Shown: positions 8,832 through 16,676 of the stretch, in pieces
Layout of the letters: each line of letters starts with the position of its first letter
Position numbering within the stretch: the first letter of the stretch is position 1
Assembly: GCA_004213885.1 (NCBI GenBank)
Contig: SGYL01000001.1
Location: forward strand, 310,001-374,000
Source of the DNA: Alphaproteobacteria bacterium
GTDB lineage: Bacteria; Pseudomonadota; Alphaproteobacteria; Puniceispirillales; Marisalimonadaceae
DNA length: 64,000 bases
Direction: 5' to 3'
The notes under the pieces: model-generated
What the model was told of the DNA's origin: nothing
The model's input: only the letters and a program-made list of their open reading frames with translations
Databases searched by the model: none
Translations under genes and position numbers: made by a program

Positions 8832-9848
8832 TTGAAAAAAATTAAGATATCATTAGATGCAATGGGTGGAGACCATGCTCCTGAAATTGTTGTTCAAGGT
8901 GCAGCTGAGGCTAAGTTAAGATACCCTGATATTGATTTTATTTTTTTTGGTAATAAAAAAGTTTTAATTCCATTAATAGATAGTAAGCTTGCATTATCTG
9001 AATCAGAAATTGTGCATACCATCGAGTTTATTAAACCAAATGATAAACCAAGTAATGTAATAAGAAGAGGCGCAAATACATCAATGGCACTTGCCATAAA
9101 ATCAGTAAAAAATCACTCAAGCGCAATGGTCTCAGCTGGTAATACAGGTGCTTTAATGGCATTCTCAAAACTTTTTTTAAAAACAATTTCAGGTATTAGT
9201 AGACCTGCAATAGCTGCATGTTTTCCAACAAAAAAAGGTGAAGTTTGTATGCTAGATTTGGGAGCAAATATTGAATGTGATAAAAATAATTTAATACAAT
9301 TTGCATTAATGGGACAAGCTTTTGCTAAAATTGTAATAGGTATAAAAAACCCTAAGGTAAGTTTACTTAATATTGGTGAAGAAGAAATTAAAGGCTTAAG
9401 TTATATACAAGAAGCCTCAGAGATTTTAAAAAATTTGAGTAAAATTATTAATTATTGTGGTTATGTCGAAGGTGACAGAATAACTGACGGGTTAGTTGAT
9501 GTAATAGTAACTGATGGGTTTACAGGCAATATAGCTCTAAAAACGGCAGAAGGAACTGCAAGTTTCTTTACAAATTCTCTGAAAGAATCATTAAAAAAAT
9601 CAATTTTCTCTAAATTAGGTTATTTTTTAGCAAAAAAATCATTAGAAGGATTTAGGGCACATATGGACCCTAGAAAGTATAATGGTGCAGTATTTTTAGG
9701 TCTAAATGGAGTTGTTGTTAAAAGTCATGGAGGAACTGATTCTTTTGGGTTTGCAAATGCTATTGGTGTTGCTTATGATATGGCAAAATATAACTTTATT
9801 GAAGACTTGAAGAAAAAATTATCTATAACAACAAAACATCTTATTTAA
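8832..9848 (+). CDS. plsX: Phosphate acyltransferase PlsX
   Basis: PlsX converts acyl-ACP to acyl-phosphate, the donor for PlsY in phospholipid synthesis. The 338-residue protein has ISLDAMGGDHAPEIVV at the start, SAGNTGALMA, VDVIVTDGFTGNIALKT and GLNGVVVKSHG near the end. The start is a TTG at 8832 with CGGAG 5 bases upstream; no ATG fits the conserved N-terminus. Its stop overlaps the fabH start (TAATG), linking it to fatty-acid initiation. Confidence 0.95.
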   Translation: MKKIKISLDAMGGDHAPEIVVQGAAEAKLRYPDIDFIFFGNKKVLIPLIDSKLALSESEIVHTIEFIKPNDKPSNVIRRGANTSMALAIKSVKNHSSAMVSAGNTGALMAFSKLFLKTISGISRPAIAACFPTKKGEVCMLDLGANIECDKNNLIQFALMGQAFAKIVIGIKNPKVSLLNIGEEEIKGLSYIQEASEILKNLSKIINYCGYVEGDRITDGLVDVIVTDGFTGNIALKTAEGTASFFTNSLKESLKKSIFSKLGYFLAKKSLEGFRAHMDPRKYNGAVFLGLNGVVVKSHGGTDSFGFANAIGVAYDMAKYNFIEDLKKKLSITTKHLI

Positions 9849-10846
9849 TGAATTCAAAGTTTCAAATTTTATTAACAGGTGTTGGTTCTTATCTTCCAAA
9901 AAAAAAGACATCTAATTATGATTTAGAAAAGTTCATGGATACTTCAGATGAATGGATTAGAAAAAGAACTGGTATAAAGTTTAGACATTTTGTTGAAGAT
10001 AATGAATTAACCTCAGATATGGGAACCAATGCTGCTCAATTAGCCATTTTTAACGCTGGTTTAAAACCCAAGGATATTGACTTAATAATTCTTGCGACAA
10101 CAACGCCAGATAATACTTTTCCTTCTACAGCGTCTAAAATTCAAAAAAATCTAGGATGCAAAGCAATTTCATTTGATATTCAAGCAGTTTGTGCAGGTTT
10201 TATTTATGCAATCTCTATTGGAGTTGCAATGCTTAAAGATACTCATGGAAAAAAATGTTTAATTATTGGCGCAGATAGCATGTCCAAAATATTAGATTGG
10301 AGTGATAGATCAACATCAGTTCTATTTGGAGATGGTGCTGGAGCTGTTGTTTTAGAAAAAAAAATTGTAAGAAATGAAACTTTTGAAACTGATCAATGGG
10401 GTGTTTTAGCAACTAAAATTTTTACTGATGGTGAATATTATGATCTTTTAAGTACTGATGGAGGTGTTTCAAAAAATAAAAGTACTGGCTTTCTTAGAAT
10501 GAATGGAAAAGAAATCTTTAAACATGCAGCTGAAAAATTGTCCTCATCACTTTTAATGTGTTTAGAGGAATGTAACATGAATATAAATGATTTGGATTGG
10601 CTAATTCCTCATCAAGCTAATCAAAGGATAATTAATGCTGTATCTAATAAAGTTAAAATACCTCAAGATAAAATAATAAGCACTATATCTAATCATGGTA
10701 ATACATCTGCCGCATCAATACCTTTAGCTTTAGATGTAGCAATTAAGACAGGTAATATAAAAAATGGTGATATTTTAGCCTTACAAGCTATAGGTGGAGG
10801 GCTTTCTTGGGGGACTTTAATTTTAAAAATAGGAAATCCAGATTAA
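9848..10846 (+). CDS. fabH: Beta-ketoacyl-ACP synthase III
   Basis: FabH starts fatty-acid synthesis by condensing acetyl-CoA with malonyl-ACP. The 332-residue thiolase-fold protein has the full catalytic triad: Cys115 in QAVCAGF, His255 in IPHQANQRI and Asn285 in NHGNTSAAS. The last glycine-rich strand is ALQAIGGGLSWGTLIL. It is translationally coupled to plsX and followed by ihfA. Length and motifs are standard. Confidence 0.96.
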   Translation: MNSKFQILLTGVGSYLPKKKTSNYDLEKFMDTSDEWIRKRTGIKFRHFVEDNELTSDMGTNAAQLAIFNAGLKPKDIDLIILATTTPDNTFPSTASKIQKNLGCKAISFDIQAVCAGFIYAISIGVAMLKDTHGKKCLIIGADSMSKILDWSDRSTSVLFGDGAGAVVLEKKIVRNETFETDQWGVLATKIFTDGEYYDLLSTDGGVSKNKSTGFLRMNGKEIFKHAAEKLSSSLLMCLEECNMNINDLDWLIPHQANQRIINAVSNKVKIPQDKIISTISNHGNTSAASIPLALDVAIKTGNIKNGDILALQAIGGGLSWGTLILKIGNPD

Positions 10847-10888
10847 GAAAATTGTTGTAAGCTTTATGATTTTAATTAATATGGTAAT

Positions 10889-11173
10889 ATGAAAAAAACA
10901 TGGACAAAAAATGATTTGATAGAAAAAATTCAATCAGAAATTGGGATTTCATTATCAGATTCATCTAAAATATTTGAAGAAATAGTTGAAGAAATATTAT
11001 CTTCTCTTGAAAATGGCAATGATGTTAAGATCTCTAATTTTGGTACATTTTCTGTTAAAAAGAAAAAGTCTAGGCTTGGAAGAAATCCAAAAACGGGAGA
11101 TGAAAAAGAAATTACTGCAAGAAATGTCATCTCATTTTATCCATCAAAAACTGTGAAAAGCAAAATTTCCTAA
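10889..11173 (+). CDS. ihfA: Integration host factor subunit alpha
   Basis: This is a 94-residue DNA-bending protein of the HU/IHF family. The beta-arm region reads SRLGRNPKTGDEKEITARNV with the intercalating proline in RNPKTG, and the N-terminal TKNDLIEKIQSEIGISLSDS is IHF-alpha-like. The position fabH-ihfA-merR is the alphaproteobacterial IHF-alpha locus, which favours IhfA over HU. IHF usually assists site-specific recombination, which may matter for the island inserted just downstream in the tRNA gene. Confidence 0.88.
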   Translation: MKKTWTKNDLIEKIQSEIGISLSDSSKIFEEIVEEILSSLENGNDVKISNFGTFSVKKKKSRLGRNPKTGDEKEITARNVISFYPSKTVKSKIS

Positions 11174-11179
11174 ATAATT

Positions 11180-11536
11180 ATGTCAGAAATTAGTTCATAT
11201 TACACAATTTCAAATGTTTCAAAAAAATTAAAAATACCTACACATGTATTAAGGTTTTGGGAAAAAAAATTTAACTTCATAAAACCTAAAAAGAATCAAA
11301 CTGGAAGAAGATATTACTCAAATCAAGATATAGTTAACTTAGAAATAATAAAAGATCTGTTACACAATAAAGGTTATACAATAGCTGGTGCAATTAAGTA
11401 CATGAAAAATAATGATCAACTAGATTATAAAAATGAAATAGATCATTTAAATGTAAGTAATGAATCAGTGGTTAAAAAAATTAAAGAAACTTCTGATCTA
11501 ATTTTAATTGCAAAAAATATACTTAAAAAATATTAA
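11180..11536 (+). CDS. MerR-family transcriptional regulator
   Basis: This 118-residue protein has an N-terminal winged-helix MerR DNA-binding domain: YYTISNVSKKLKIPTHVLRF followed by WEKKFNFIKPKK and GRRYYSNQDIVNLEIIKDLL. A short C-terminal coiled segment follows. There are no cysteines for metal sensing, so the effector is unknown. It follows ihfA by 6 bases, a pairing conserved in Alphaproteobacteria, and ends 8 bases before the tRNA-Pro gene, so all three may be on one transcript. Confidence 0.88.
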   Translation: MSEISSYYTISNVSKKLKIPTHVLRFWEKKFNFIKPKKNQTGRRYYSNQDIVNLEIIKDLLHNKGYTIAGAIKYMKNNDQLDYKNEIDHLNVSNESVVKKIKETSDLILIAKNILKKY

Positions 11537-11544
11537 TTAGAAAT

Positions 11545-11621
11545 CGGGTTATAGCGCAGCTTGGTAGCGCATCCGTCTGGGGGGCGGAAGGTCGCAGGTT
11601 CAAATCCTGCTAACCCGACCA
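11545..11621 (+). tRNA. tRNA-Pro (anticodon GGG)
   Basis: A 77-base cloverleaf with an encoded CCA end. The acceptor stem pairs CGGGTTA (11545-11551) with TAACCCG (11611-11617). The D-arm contains GCGCAGCTTGGTAGCGC, the anticodon stem pairs TCCGT with GCGGA around the loop CTGGGGG (anticodon GGG), and the T-arm has GCAGGTTCAAATCCTGC. Discriminator A is followed by CCA. The last 12 bases recur at 12569-12580, marking the gene as the attachment site of a small island. Confidence 0.96.
11610..11621 (+). repeat. Direct repeat, tRNA-side attachment core (attL-like)
   Basis: The 12 bases CTAACCCGACCA form the 3' acceptor strand and CCA tail of tRNA-Pro. The identical sequence occurs once more at 12569-12580. 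A GC-rich 12-mer repeated within 1 kb of such AT-rich DNA is unlikely to be chance. Confidence 0.65.
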
Positions 11622-11651
11622 GAAATCGTATTGTCGAATCCCTTATCAGAC

Positions 11652-11667
11652 AACATTCTGCAATGTT
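11652..11667. other. Small hairpin downstream of tRNA-Pro
   Basis: AACATT (11652-11657) pairs with AATGTT (11662-11667) around the loop CTGC. No T-run follows, so it is not a convincing terminator. It may be part of the attachment region of the island. Confidence 0.35.
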
Positions 11668-11685
11668 TCTCACAAATTTTAAGTG

Positions 11686-11777
11686 GACTGTAGAGGACTG
11701 TAGAGGACATTAGCAACGCAAGTTGCGTTATTAACGCAAGTTTTAGGGTATTAACAACGCAAGTTTTTGCCTCTACA
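11686..11777. repeat. Cluster of short repeats at the left end of the island
   Basis: Two tandem copies of GACTGTAGAG (11686-11695, 11696-11705) are followed by three copies of AACGCAAGTT (11715-11724, 11733-11742, 11756-11765). The first AACGCAAGTT copy is part of a perfect 7+1+7 palindrome, AACGCAAgTTGCGTT (11715-11729). CCTCTACA at 11770-11777 is the reverse complement of TGTAGAGG in the tandem units. This layout resembles arm-type recombinase or excisionase binding sites, but that role is inference. Confidence 0.6.
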
Positions 11778-11874
11778 AATATTTAGATATTTTAATTAAA
11801 TTTTACAAAATTACTTATTAATCTTATAATCTTTAAAATATATTTTTTTAAATTAACTTTTAGGATTTATAACT

Positions 11875-12471
11875 TTGTTCACAAATGACGATGACAAATT
11901 TGTAGAAGAAATACAATCACGCGATAATGTCTTTTATCAATGTGTCGAAATTATTAATGAAAAAATTTCAAGAATTCTTTGGGCTTCAAAAACTTTGCTT
12001 GGTTACTCTGATGATTTTTATAAAATAAAAACTGAGGTGAATTTTAATTATATAAATTTTCGTTCAACTTATTCTATTTTGAGTGCAATTTTTCGTTATA
12101 GACTTAATAGAATGTCACTTTTTGAAGATGATGAAACAAAAATCCTAGATACATGGAAAGATTGGATAAGGACAGAAATTGATAAATGGTTTGATAACGA
12201 CCCAAGGTTTATCAAAACATTTTTAAGATTTTCTAATGAAAAAGAGATAGATATAAATATTTTAAATGAAAGATTGTTAGATAAATATAGTGAAATTCCC
12301 TGGCACAAAGATGTTTTAAATGAATTCATTGATAAAGATGAAGATGACTTAGAAGAAGAAAATCTTGGATCTTATTGTATTTGTTTTAAAAAAAATAGAT
12401 CTCCTTGTGGTATTTTGCCTTGTATGACAATGGCTGAGGAAAGTGCAAAAAAGGGAGTGTTCTTGGAATAA
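11875..12471 (+). CDS. Hypothetical protein carried by the tRNA-Pro island
   Basis: I do not recognise this 198-residue protein. The start is a TTG at 11875 with AGGA about 10 bases upstream. The product is soluble, acidic and probably helical, rich in Asp, Glu, Lys and aromatic residues, with no signal peptide or membrane segment. The C-terminus has a run of acidic residues (DKDEDDLEEEN) and then four cysteines within about 20 residues: YCICFKKNRSPCGILPC. These could bind metal, though spacing matches no zinc motif I can name. It is the only gene between the two att-like repeats. The long open frame in AT-rich DNA supports a real gene. Confidence 0.65.
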   Translation: MFTNDDDKFVEEIQSRDNVFYQCVEIINEKISRILWASKTLLGYSDDFYKIKTEVNFNYINFRSTYSILSAIFRYRLNRMSLFEDDETKILDTWKDWIRTEIDKWFDNDPRFIKTFLRFSNEKEIDINILNERLLDKYSEIPWHKDVLNEFIDKDEDDLEEENLGSYCICFKKNRSPCGILPCMTMAEESAKKGVFLE

Positions 12472-12496
12472 ATTACTTTGATTTAACCCAACTAAC

Positions 12497-12506
12497 AACG
12501 CAAGTT
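12497..12506. repeat. Fourth AACGCAAGTT repeat, right side of island
   Basis: The 14 bases TAACAACGCAAGTT at 12493-12506 exactly match 11752-11765 at the left end. Repeats thus flank the island's gene on both sides. Confidence 0.6.
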
Positions 12507-12568
12507 AATTTGTTGATTTGCTCTACAGACATTGTTTTTATTAAATAAATTTTTATGCTTGTACCTTA

Positions 12569-12580
12569 CTAACCCGACCA
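12569..12580 (+). repeat. Direct repeat, distal attachment core (attR-like)
   Basis: CTAACCCGACCA repeats the last 12 bases of tRNA-Pro (11610-11621). Upstream of it there is no T-arm or other tRNA sequence, so this is a partial 3' duplicate and not a second tRNA gene. Confidence 0.65.
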
Positions 12581-12790
12581 TAAAATTTTTAGACATCTTT
12601 TTATAGAAATTTTAAATATTTATAATGTTAGAGGGTCATTTATTTAATGCTTAATTGTAAATAAATAAAGCCAATAAAAGTTATTTTGTTTTAATCATAT
12701 ATATTAATAGTAAAATTTCCAAATAATGTACTAGCAAATTTCTATGTAATCATATAAATGTGAAGATTAAATTTTAAGGATAGATGATTT

Positions 12791-14002
12791 ATGAAAATTT
12801 TGTACGAAGATATTTTATCAACTTATAATAAAATTAAACCATTTTTAAAAGTTACGGAAACATCATATTCAGAACAAATTTCTAAGAAATTTAATTGTAA
12901 TTTATTTATAAAATTTGAAAATAGACAAAATACAGGATCATTTAAAATTAGAGGTGCTTTATCTAAATTACTTTCCTTATCTTCTAAAGAAAAATCTAAA
13001 GGAGTAATCGGTATGTCCGCTGGGAATCATGCTCAAGGATTGGCTTATTCTGGAAATAAATTAAATGTAAATGCAAATATTGTCATGCCTTTGGGCACTC
13101 CTTTTACAAAAATAAGACGAACAAAAGCTTTTGGAGGAAATGTATTTTTAAAAGGAAATGATCTTGTTGAAAGTAAAAAATATGTAAATGAACTTATTGA
13201 TAAGTTTGGATATATTGAAGTACATCCTTACAACGACTATGAAGTTATAAAAGGTCAAGGAACTATTTATCTAGAAATGTTAAAACAGATAACAGAGCTT
13301 GATTTTTTACTTGTACCAGTTGGTGGAGGTGGTTTATTAGCCGGATGTTCAATAATTAATAATTCATTATCCACAAAAACCAAACTGATAGGTGTTGAAT
13401 CAAAATTTTATCCTTCATTATATAATAAATTTTATAAGAAAAAATTAAAATGTACTGGATCTACAATTGCTGAAGGTATAGCAGTAAAGGAAATTGGTTT
13501 AATTCCCTATAATTATATTAAAGATAAAATCGATAGTGTTATTCAAGTGTCTGATTCTTCTATTGAGCAAGCTATTGCAATGTTAGCATTAACAGAAAAA
13601 GTTGTTGTTGAAGGTGCAGGTGCAGTAGGGTTAGCTGCTATTATAGAAAATCAAAAAACATTTAAAAATAAGAATGTAGGTATTATTTTATGTGGAGGAA
13701 ATATAGATTCTAAAATCATCTCTTCTATTTTAATGAGAGATTTGGTTAGGGCTAAGCAGATTACAACAATGACAATAACAATGCCAGACAAACCTGGGCA
13801 GTTAAATATAATTTCAAATATCTGTGCGAACTCAGGTGCTAATGTGCTTAGAGTTGAACATAACAGATTTACAATGGATTTATCTGCAAGTCTAGCAAAG
13901 TTGGATATCACAATAGAAACACAAAATGAAGATCATTTAACAAAAATTATAAATTTAATAGAAAAAGAAGGATTGCCAGTAACTTTAGATGATAATAATT
14001 AA
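12791..14002 (+). CDS. ilvA: Threonine dehydratase (threonine ammonia-lyase) with C-terminal ACT domain
   Basis: This PLP enzyme deaminates threonine to 2-oxobutanoate, the first step towards isoleucine, or serves in threonine breakdown. The 403-residue protein has the PLP lysine in NTGSFKIRGAL, the glycine loop PVGGGGLLAG, and a C-terminal ACT-like domain (from about residue 325, TMTITMPDKPGQLNIISNI). Length and single ACT domain match the short TdcB/IlvA-like form rather than the long E. coli IlvA, so biosynthetic versus catabolic use is uncertain. The ATG follows TAAGGA. It converges with ppiD, with 2 bases between the stops. Confidence 0.9.
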   Translation: MKILYEDILSTYNKIKPFLKVTETSYSEQISKKFNCNLFIKFENRQNTGSFKIRGALSKLLSLSSKEKSKGVIGMSAGNHAQGLAYSGNKLNVNANIVMPLGTPFTKIRRTKAFGGNVFLKGNDLVESKKYVNELIDKFGYIEVHPYNDYEVIKGQGTIYLEMLKQITELDFLLVPVGGGGLLAGCSIINNSLSTKTKLIGVESKFYPSLYNKFYKKKLKCTGSTIAEGIAVKEIGLIPYNYIKDKIDSVIQVSDSSIEQAIAMLALTEKVVVEGAGAVGLAAIIENQKTFKNKNVGIILCGGNIDSKIISSILMRDLVRAKQITTMTITMPDKPGQLNIISNICANSGANVLRVEHNRFTMDLSASLAKLDITIETQNEDHLTKIINLIEKEGLPVTLDDNN

Positions 14003-14004
14003 TA

Positions 14005-15858
14005 TTATTGATTAGGATTAACTAAACTATCTAAAGATTTTAAATTAGATTTTATTTTGTGAAAGTTTTCAAAATTTTTATAGTAAAATGTTTGAATGTC
14101 AGAAAGCATATTTTCTTTAAATTCATAATCAATTTGATCTACGAATTTTTTGTCTATTTTTTGGTTAAAATTTTCTTTTAAGATTTTGAAAGTTAAAATA
14201 CCAGTTGGTGTTTTAATAGATTTTAATTCCCCAATTTTTGATTTAAAAATATTATTAATAACATAATTATTAAACACTTTACTTAAATTTTTGTTTTCAA
14301 TTCTATTTAAGTTTAATATTTTATTTAAGTTATCAGAATTTATGTTTTTAAAATTATTTTCAGATTTTAACTTGGTGTTTTGAACTTTTAATTTTTCGTA
14401 CAATTTTTCTGATACAAGTTTTTCAGCATCAGAATATGATAATTGTTTTTCTTCAATTTCATTATTGACATTAATTAGTACAAATTCATTTTCCTCTATC
14501 TCCAATAATTCTGAAATTTCATTTAGTTGAAGTTTCCACGTTTCATCCAAAAACTTTTCATTAAAATTAGATTTTTTTGGTTTAAAGTCTGTATAAACAT
14601 CTCCATTTTTTGAAATATTTGATATTTTGATTATTTTTAAATTTTTAATTTCAGATAATTTGATAATCTCATTTAAATTATTACCTGAAAATGCTAAATC
14701 ATTAATAAGTTCTATCTTTTCATATAATTTTTCAATTGCCGAATTGTATAGTAAGTCTTTTTTTATAACATCTTTAACTTCGTTAATTAGTTGAACTTTT
14801 TCTTTATCAATTTTGTTTATTTGAACAACATGAAAACCAAAATTAGTTTTAAATGGTTTGATTAAACCTGTGTTTTGTATATTAAAGATTTTATCCTTTA
14901 TATTTTTTGTTAGATCATCTTTAGAAATTTTGTCAAATTTAACATCATTTTCATTAAAGTTTAGAAGCTTTGATTGAGTTATAAAATCATTGTTATTGAG
15001 AACTTTTTTATAAAAATTTTCAGCTTTTTGTTTTGTATCAAAAACTACTTGAAAATAGTTCCTAGTTTCTGGAGTTTTAAATTCACTTATTCTTTCATAA
15101 TATGAGTTTGCGATTTGTTCTTCACTTATAATTATATCATCGTAAAGAAGATTTGGTTTGAATGAGACATATGATAGGTTTCTTAATTTGGGAATTCTAA
15201 AGTTATTTTTATAGTTATTATAAAAAGTTATCTTTGCATCCTCATCTATTGGTTCATTAATTTTCTTGAGATAAGGTGTAAAAATATAATTTAAATCTAG
15301 TTTTCTATTTTGCCATTTATAAAAATCTGTTGAAAAAAATGTGCTGTAATTTTTGATATCATATATATGGTTAAAGATTTTACCATTTAAAATTTGTAGT
15401 TGAAGATTTTCAAGATATTCGTTTTCTGAAATATTATTATTTCTTAATAATGTGTTAAATTTTTTTTCTGAGAAAACATTTTGATTATTTAAATTTTCTT
15501 TAAACTGATCATTTTCTGAAATTTGTTTTTTTAATATTAATCTAGGCACATTAAGATCTAAATATTGTGCTTCTTGATTAATAATTAATTTCGCTTTATT
15601 ACTAATTAATACATTATTTAAGAATCCATTTTGAATTGCAGTTTGAACATCAATCACACCTGTATTTGTAGCTCTTGATTTATTAAAGTCATAAATAATT
15701 TGTTCATAACTAATCTCAAAATCATTTGATTTAAAAACAGGAGGAATTTTATTACCTGTTAAATCACCAACACCCCAAGCGGCAAAACCTATAACAATTA
15801 AAACTAGGAATATTTTAAATAAAAAAGATTGAGATTTATTTCTTAATGCTCTTAACAT
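14005..15858 (-). CDS. ppiD: PpiD-like membrane-anchored periplasmic chaperone (SurA-N / parvulin PPIase)
   Basis: The product resembles PpiD, an inner-membrane-anchored periplasmic folding factor acting near SecYEG. The 617-residue protein starts MLRALRNKSQSFLFKIFLVL, with one transmembrane segment at about residues 13-32 ending in AAWGVGD, a PpiD signature. A SurA-N-like region follows. The parvulin domain around residues 225-360 includes ETRNYFQVVF and LIKPFKTNFGFHVVQI. The C-terminal half is poorly conserved and Lys/Asn-rich. It is divergent from tpiA, an arrangement seen in other Alphaproteobacteria. Confidence 0.88.
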   Translation of the reverse strand: MLRALRNKSQSFLFKIFLVLIVIGFAAWGVGDLTGNKIPPVFKSNDFEISYEQIIYDFNKSRATNTGVIDVQTAIQNGFLNNVLISNKAKLIINQEAQYLDLNVPRLILKKQISENDQFKENLNNQNVFSEKKFNTLLRNNNISENEYLENLQLQILNGKIFNHIYDIKNYSTFFSTDFYKWQNRKLDLNYIFTPYLKKINEPIDEDAKITFYNNYKNNFRIPKLRNLSYVSFKPNLLYDDIIISEEQIANSYYERISEFKTPETRNYFQVVFDTKQKAENFYKKVLNNNDFITQSKLLNFNENDVKFDKISKDDLTKNIKDKIFNIQNTGLIKPFKTNFGFHVVQINKIDKEKVQLINEVKDVIKKDLLYNSAIEKLYEKIELINDLAFSGNNLNEIIKLSEIKNLKIIKISNISKNGDVYTDFKPKKSNFNEKFLDETWKLQLNEISELLEIEENEFVLINVNNEIEEKQLSYSDAEKLVSEKLYEKLKVQNTKLKSENNFKNINSDNLNKILNLNRIENKNLSKVFNNYVINNIFKSKIGELKSIKTPTGILTFKILKENFNQKIDKKFVDQIDYEFKENMLSDIQTFYYKNFENFHKIKSNLKSLDSLVNPNQ

Positions 15859-15927
15859 AATTATTCATTATATTAAAATTAAATGAATTACAACATTTTG
15901 AATAAATAAAAATAAGGTAGTTAAATT

Positions 15928-16656
15928 ATGTTAATAGCTGGAAACTGGAAAATGAATTTGAAATATGAGGATATTATAAACTTTAAAGATATTATTTTTG
16001 ATTTTAAATTAGATAATCGTGTTGAAATGGCTATTTTTCCTCAATTTCCATTGTTATATTCAGCAAAAAAAAATCTTTCAGATCATAATATTGAAATTGG
16101 TGCTCAAGCTTGTTCATCACATTTAAAAGGTGCTTATACAGGAGATGTTTCAGTTGAAATTATTTCTGATATAGGATGTAAATACTGTCTTGTTGGACAC
16201 TCTGAAAGAAGAGAATTTCATAATGAAACCAATGATTTTGTGAAAAAAGCGTCAACTTTATTACTAACTAAAAATATTGTTCCTATAATTTGTGTTGGAG
16301 AGACTCTAGAAATTAGAAATAAAAAAGTAACTAATCAATTTATTAAAAATCAGATTAGAGAATGTGTCCCAGATAAAATAAGTTCTAACTTAATAATAGC
16401 TTATGAACCATTATGGGCTATTGGCACAGGTGTAATTCCAAATTATGAAGAAATATTCAATATTCACAATGTTATTATAGATGAGTTGTCCCATATTGAA
16501 AATTTGAAGGTTATTTATGGAGGGTCTGTAAATAATGAAAATTGTTCTAAAATATTTGAATTAAAAACTGTCCATGGTGCATTGATAGGTGGTTCAAGTT
16601 TAAAATTTAAAGATTTTCTTGCAATTTATAAAAGTGCGGTTAAACAGATAGTATAA
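15928..16656 (+). CDS. tpiA: Triosephosphate isomerase
   Basis: TpiA interconverts glyceraldehyde 3-phosphate and dihydroxyacetone phosphate. All catalytic motifs are present: AGNWKMN with the lysine at residue 8, VGHSERR with the catalytic histidine, and AYEPLWAIGTG with the catalytic glutamate; YGGSVNNEN and GALIGGSSL bind phosphate. The 242-residue length is normal. AAGG sits upstream of the ATG. It is followed by secG and pyrG on the same strand. Confidence 0.96.
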   Translation: MLIAGNWKMNLKYEDIINFKDIIFDFKLDNRVEMAIFPQFPLLYSAKKNLSDHNIEIGAQACSSHLKGAYTGDVSVEIISDIGCKYCLVGHSERREFHNETNDFVKKASTLLLTKNIVPIICVGETLEIRNKKVTNQFIKNQIRECVPDKISSNLIIAYEPLWAIGTGVIPNYEEIFNIHNVIIDELSHIENLKVIYGGSVNNENCSKIFELKTVHGALIGGSSLKFKDFLAIYKSAVKQIV

Positions 16657-16676
16657 TTTTTTTAGATTTTTATAAT

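Larger units (their letters stand above)
11610..12580. mobile_element. Putative small genomic island in tRNA-Pro
   Basis: The segment begins inside the 3' end of tRNA-Pro and ends at a second copy of the tRNA's last 12 bases (CTAACCCGACCA), the usual footprint of tyrosine-recombinase integration. It contains short direct and inverted repeats at both sides, one unrecognised gene (11875-12471), and no integrase. Gene density drops compared with the flanks. I infer either a decayed remnant or a tiny satellite that needs an integrase in trans. Mobility is not demonstrated. Confidence 0.6.
12472..12790. other. 319-base gap: right end of island and leader of threonine dehydratase
   Basis: The gap holds one more AACGCAAGTT repeat (12497-12506), a CTCTACAG sequence (12521-12528) complementary to the left-end tandem unit, and the att-like repeat at 12569-12580. 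From 12581 to 12790 the DNA is very AT-rich and presumably represents the original downstream region of the tRNA plus the promoter of the next gene. I see no RNA gene, riboswitch or clear terminator in it. Confidence 0.55.

Noticed and set aside
10855-10882. Promoter TTGTAA-16 bases-TAATAT immediately before ihfA
   Set aside because: The spacing is acceptable, but in such AT-rich DNA these hexamers are expected often; the start would be almost at the ATG. Not listed as a feature without transcription data.
11715-11765. Possible CRISPR-like array of AACGCAAGTT repeats
   Set aside because: Units are only 10 bases, spacings are unequal (8 and 13 bases between copies), there are no spacer-sized gaps and no cas genes. 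It fits recombination-site repeats better.
12569-12580. A second tRNA gene ending in CCA
   Set aside because: Only the last 12 bases match; there is no upstream T-arm, anticodon arm or acceptor partner.
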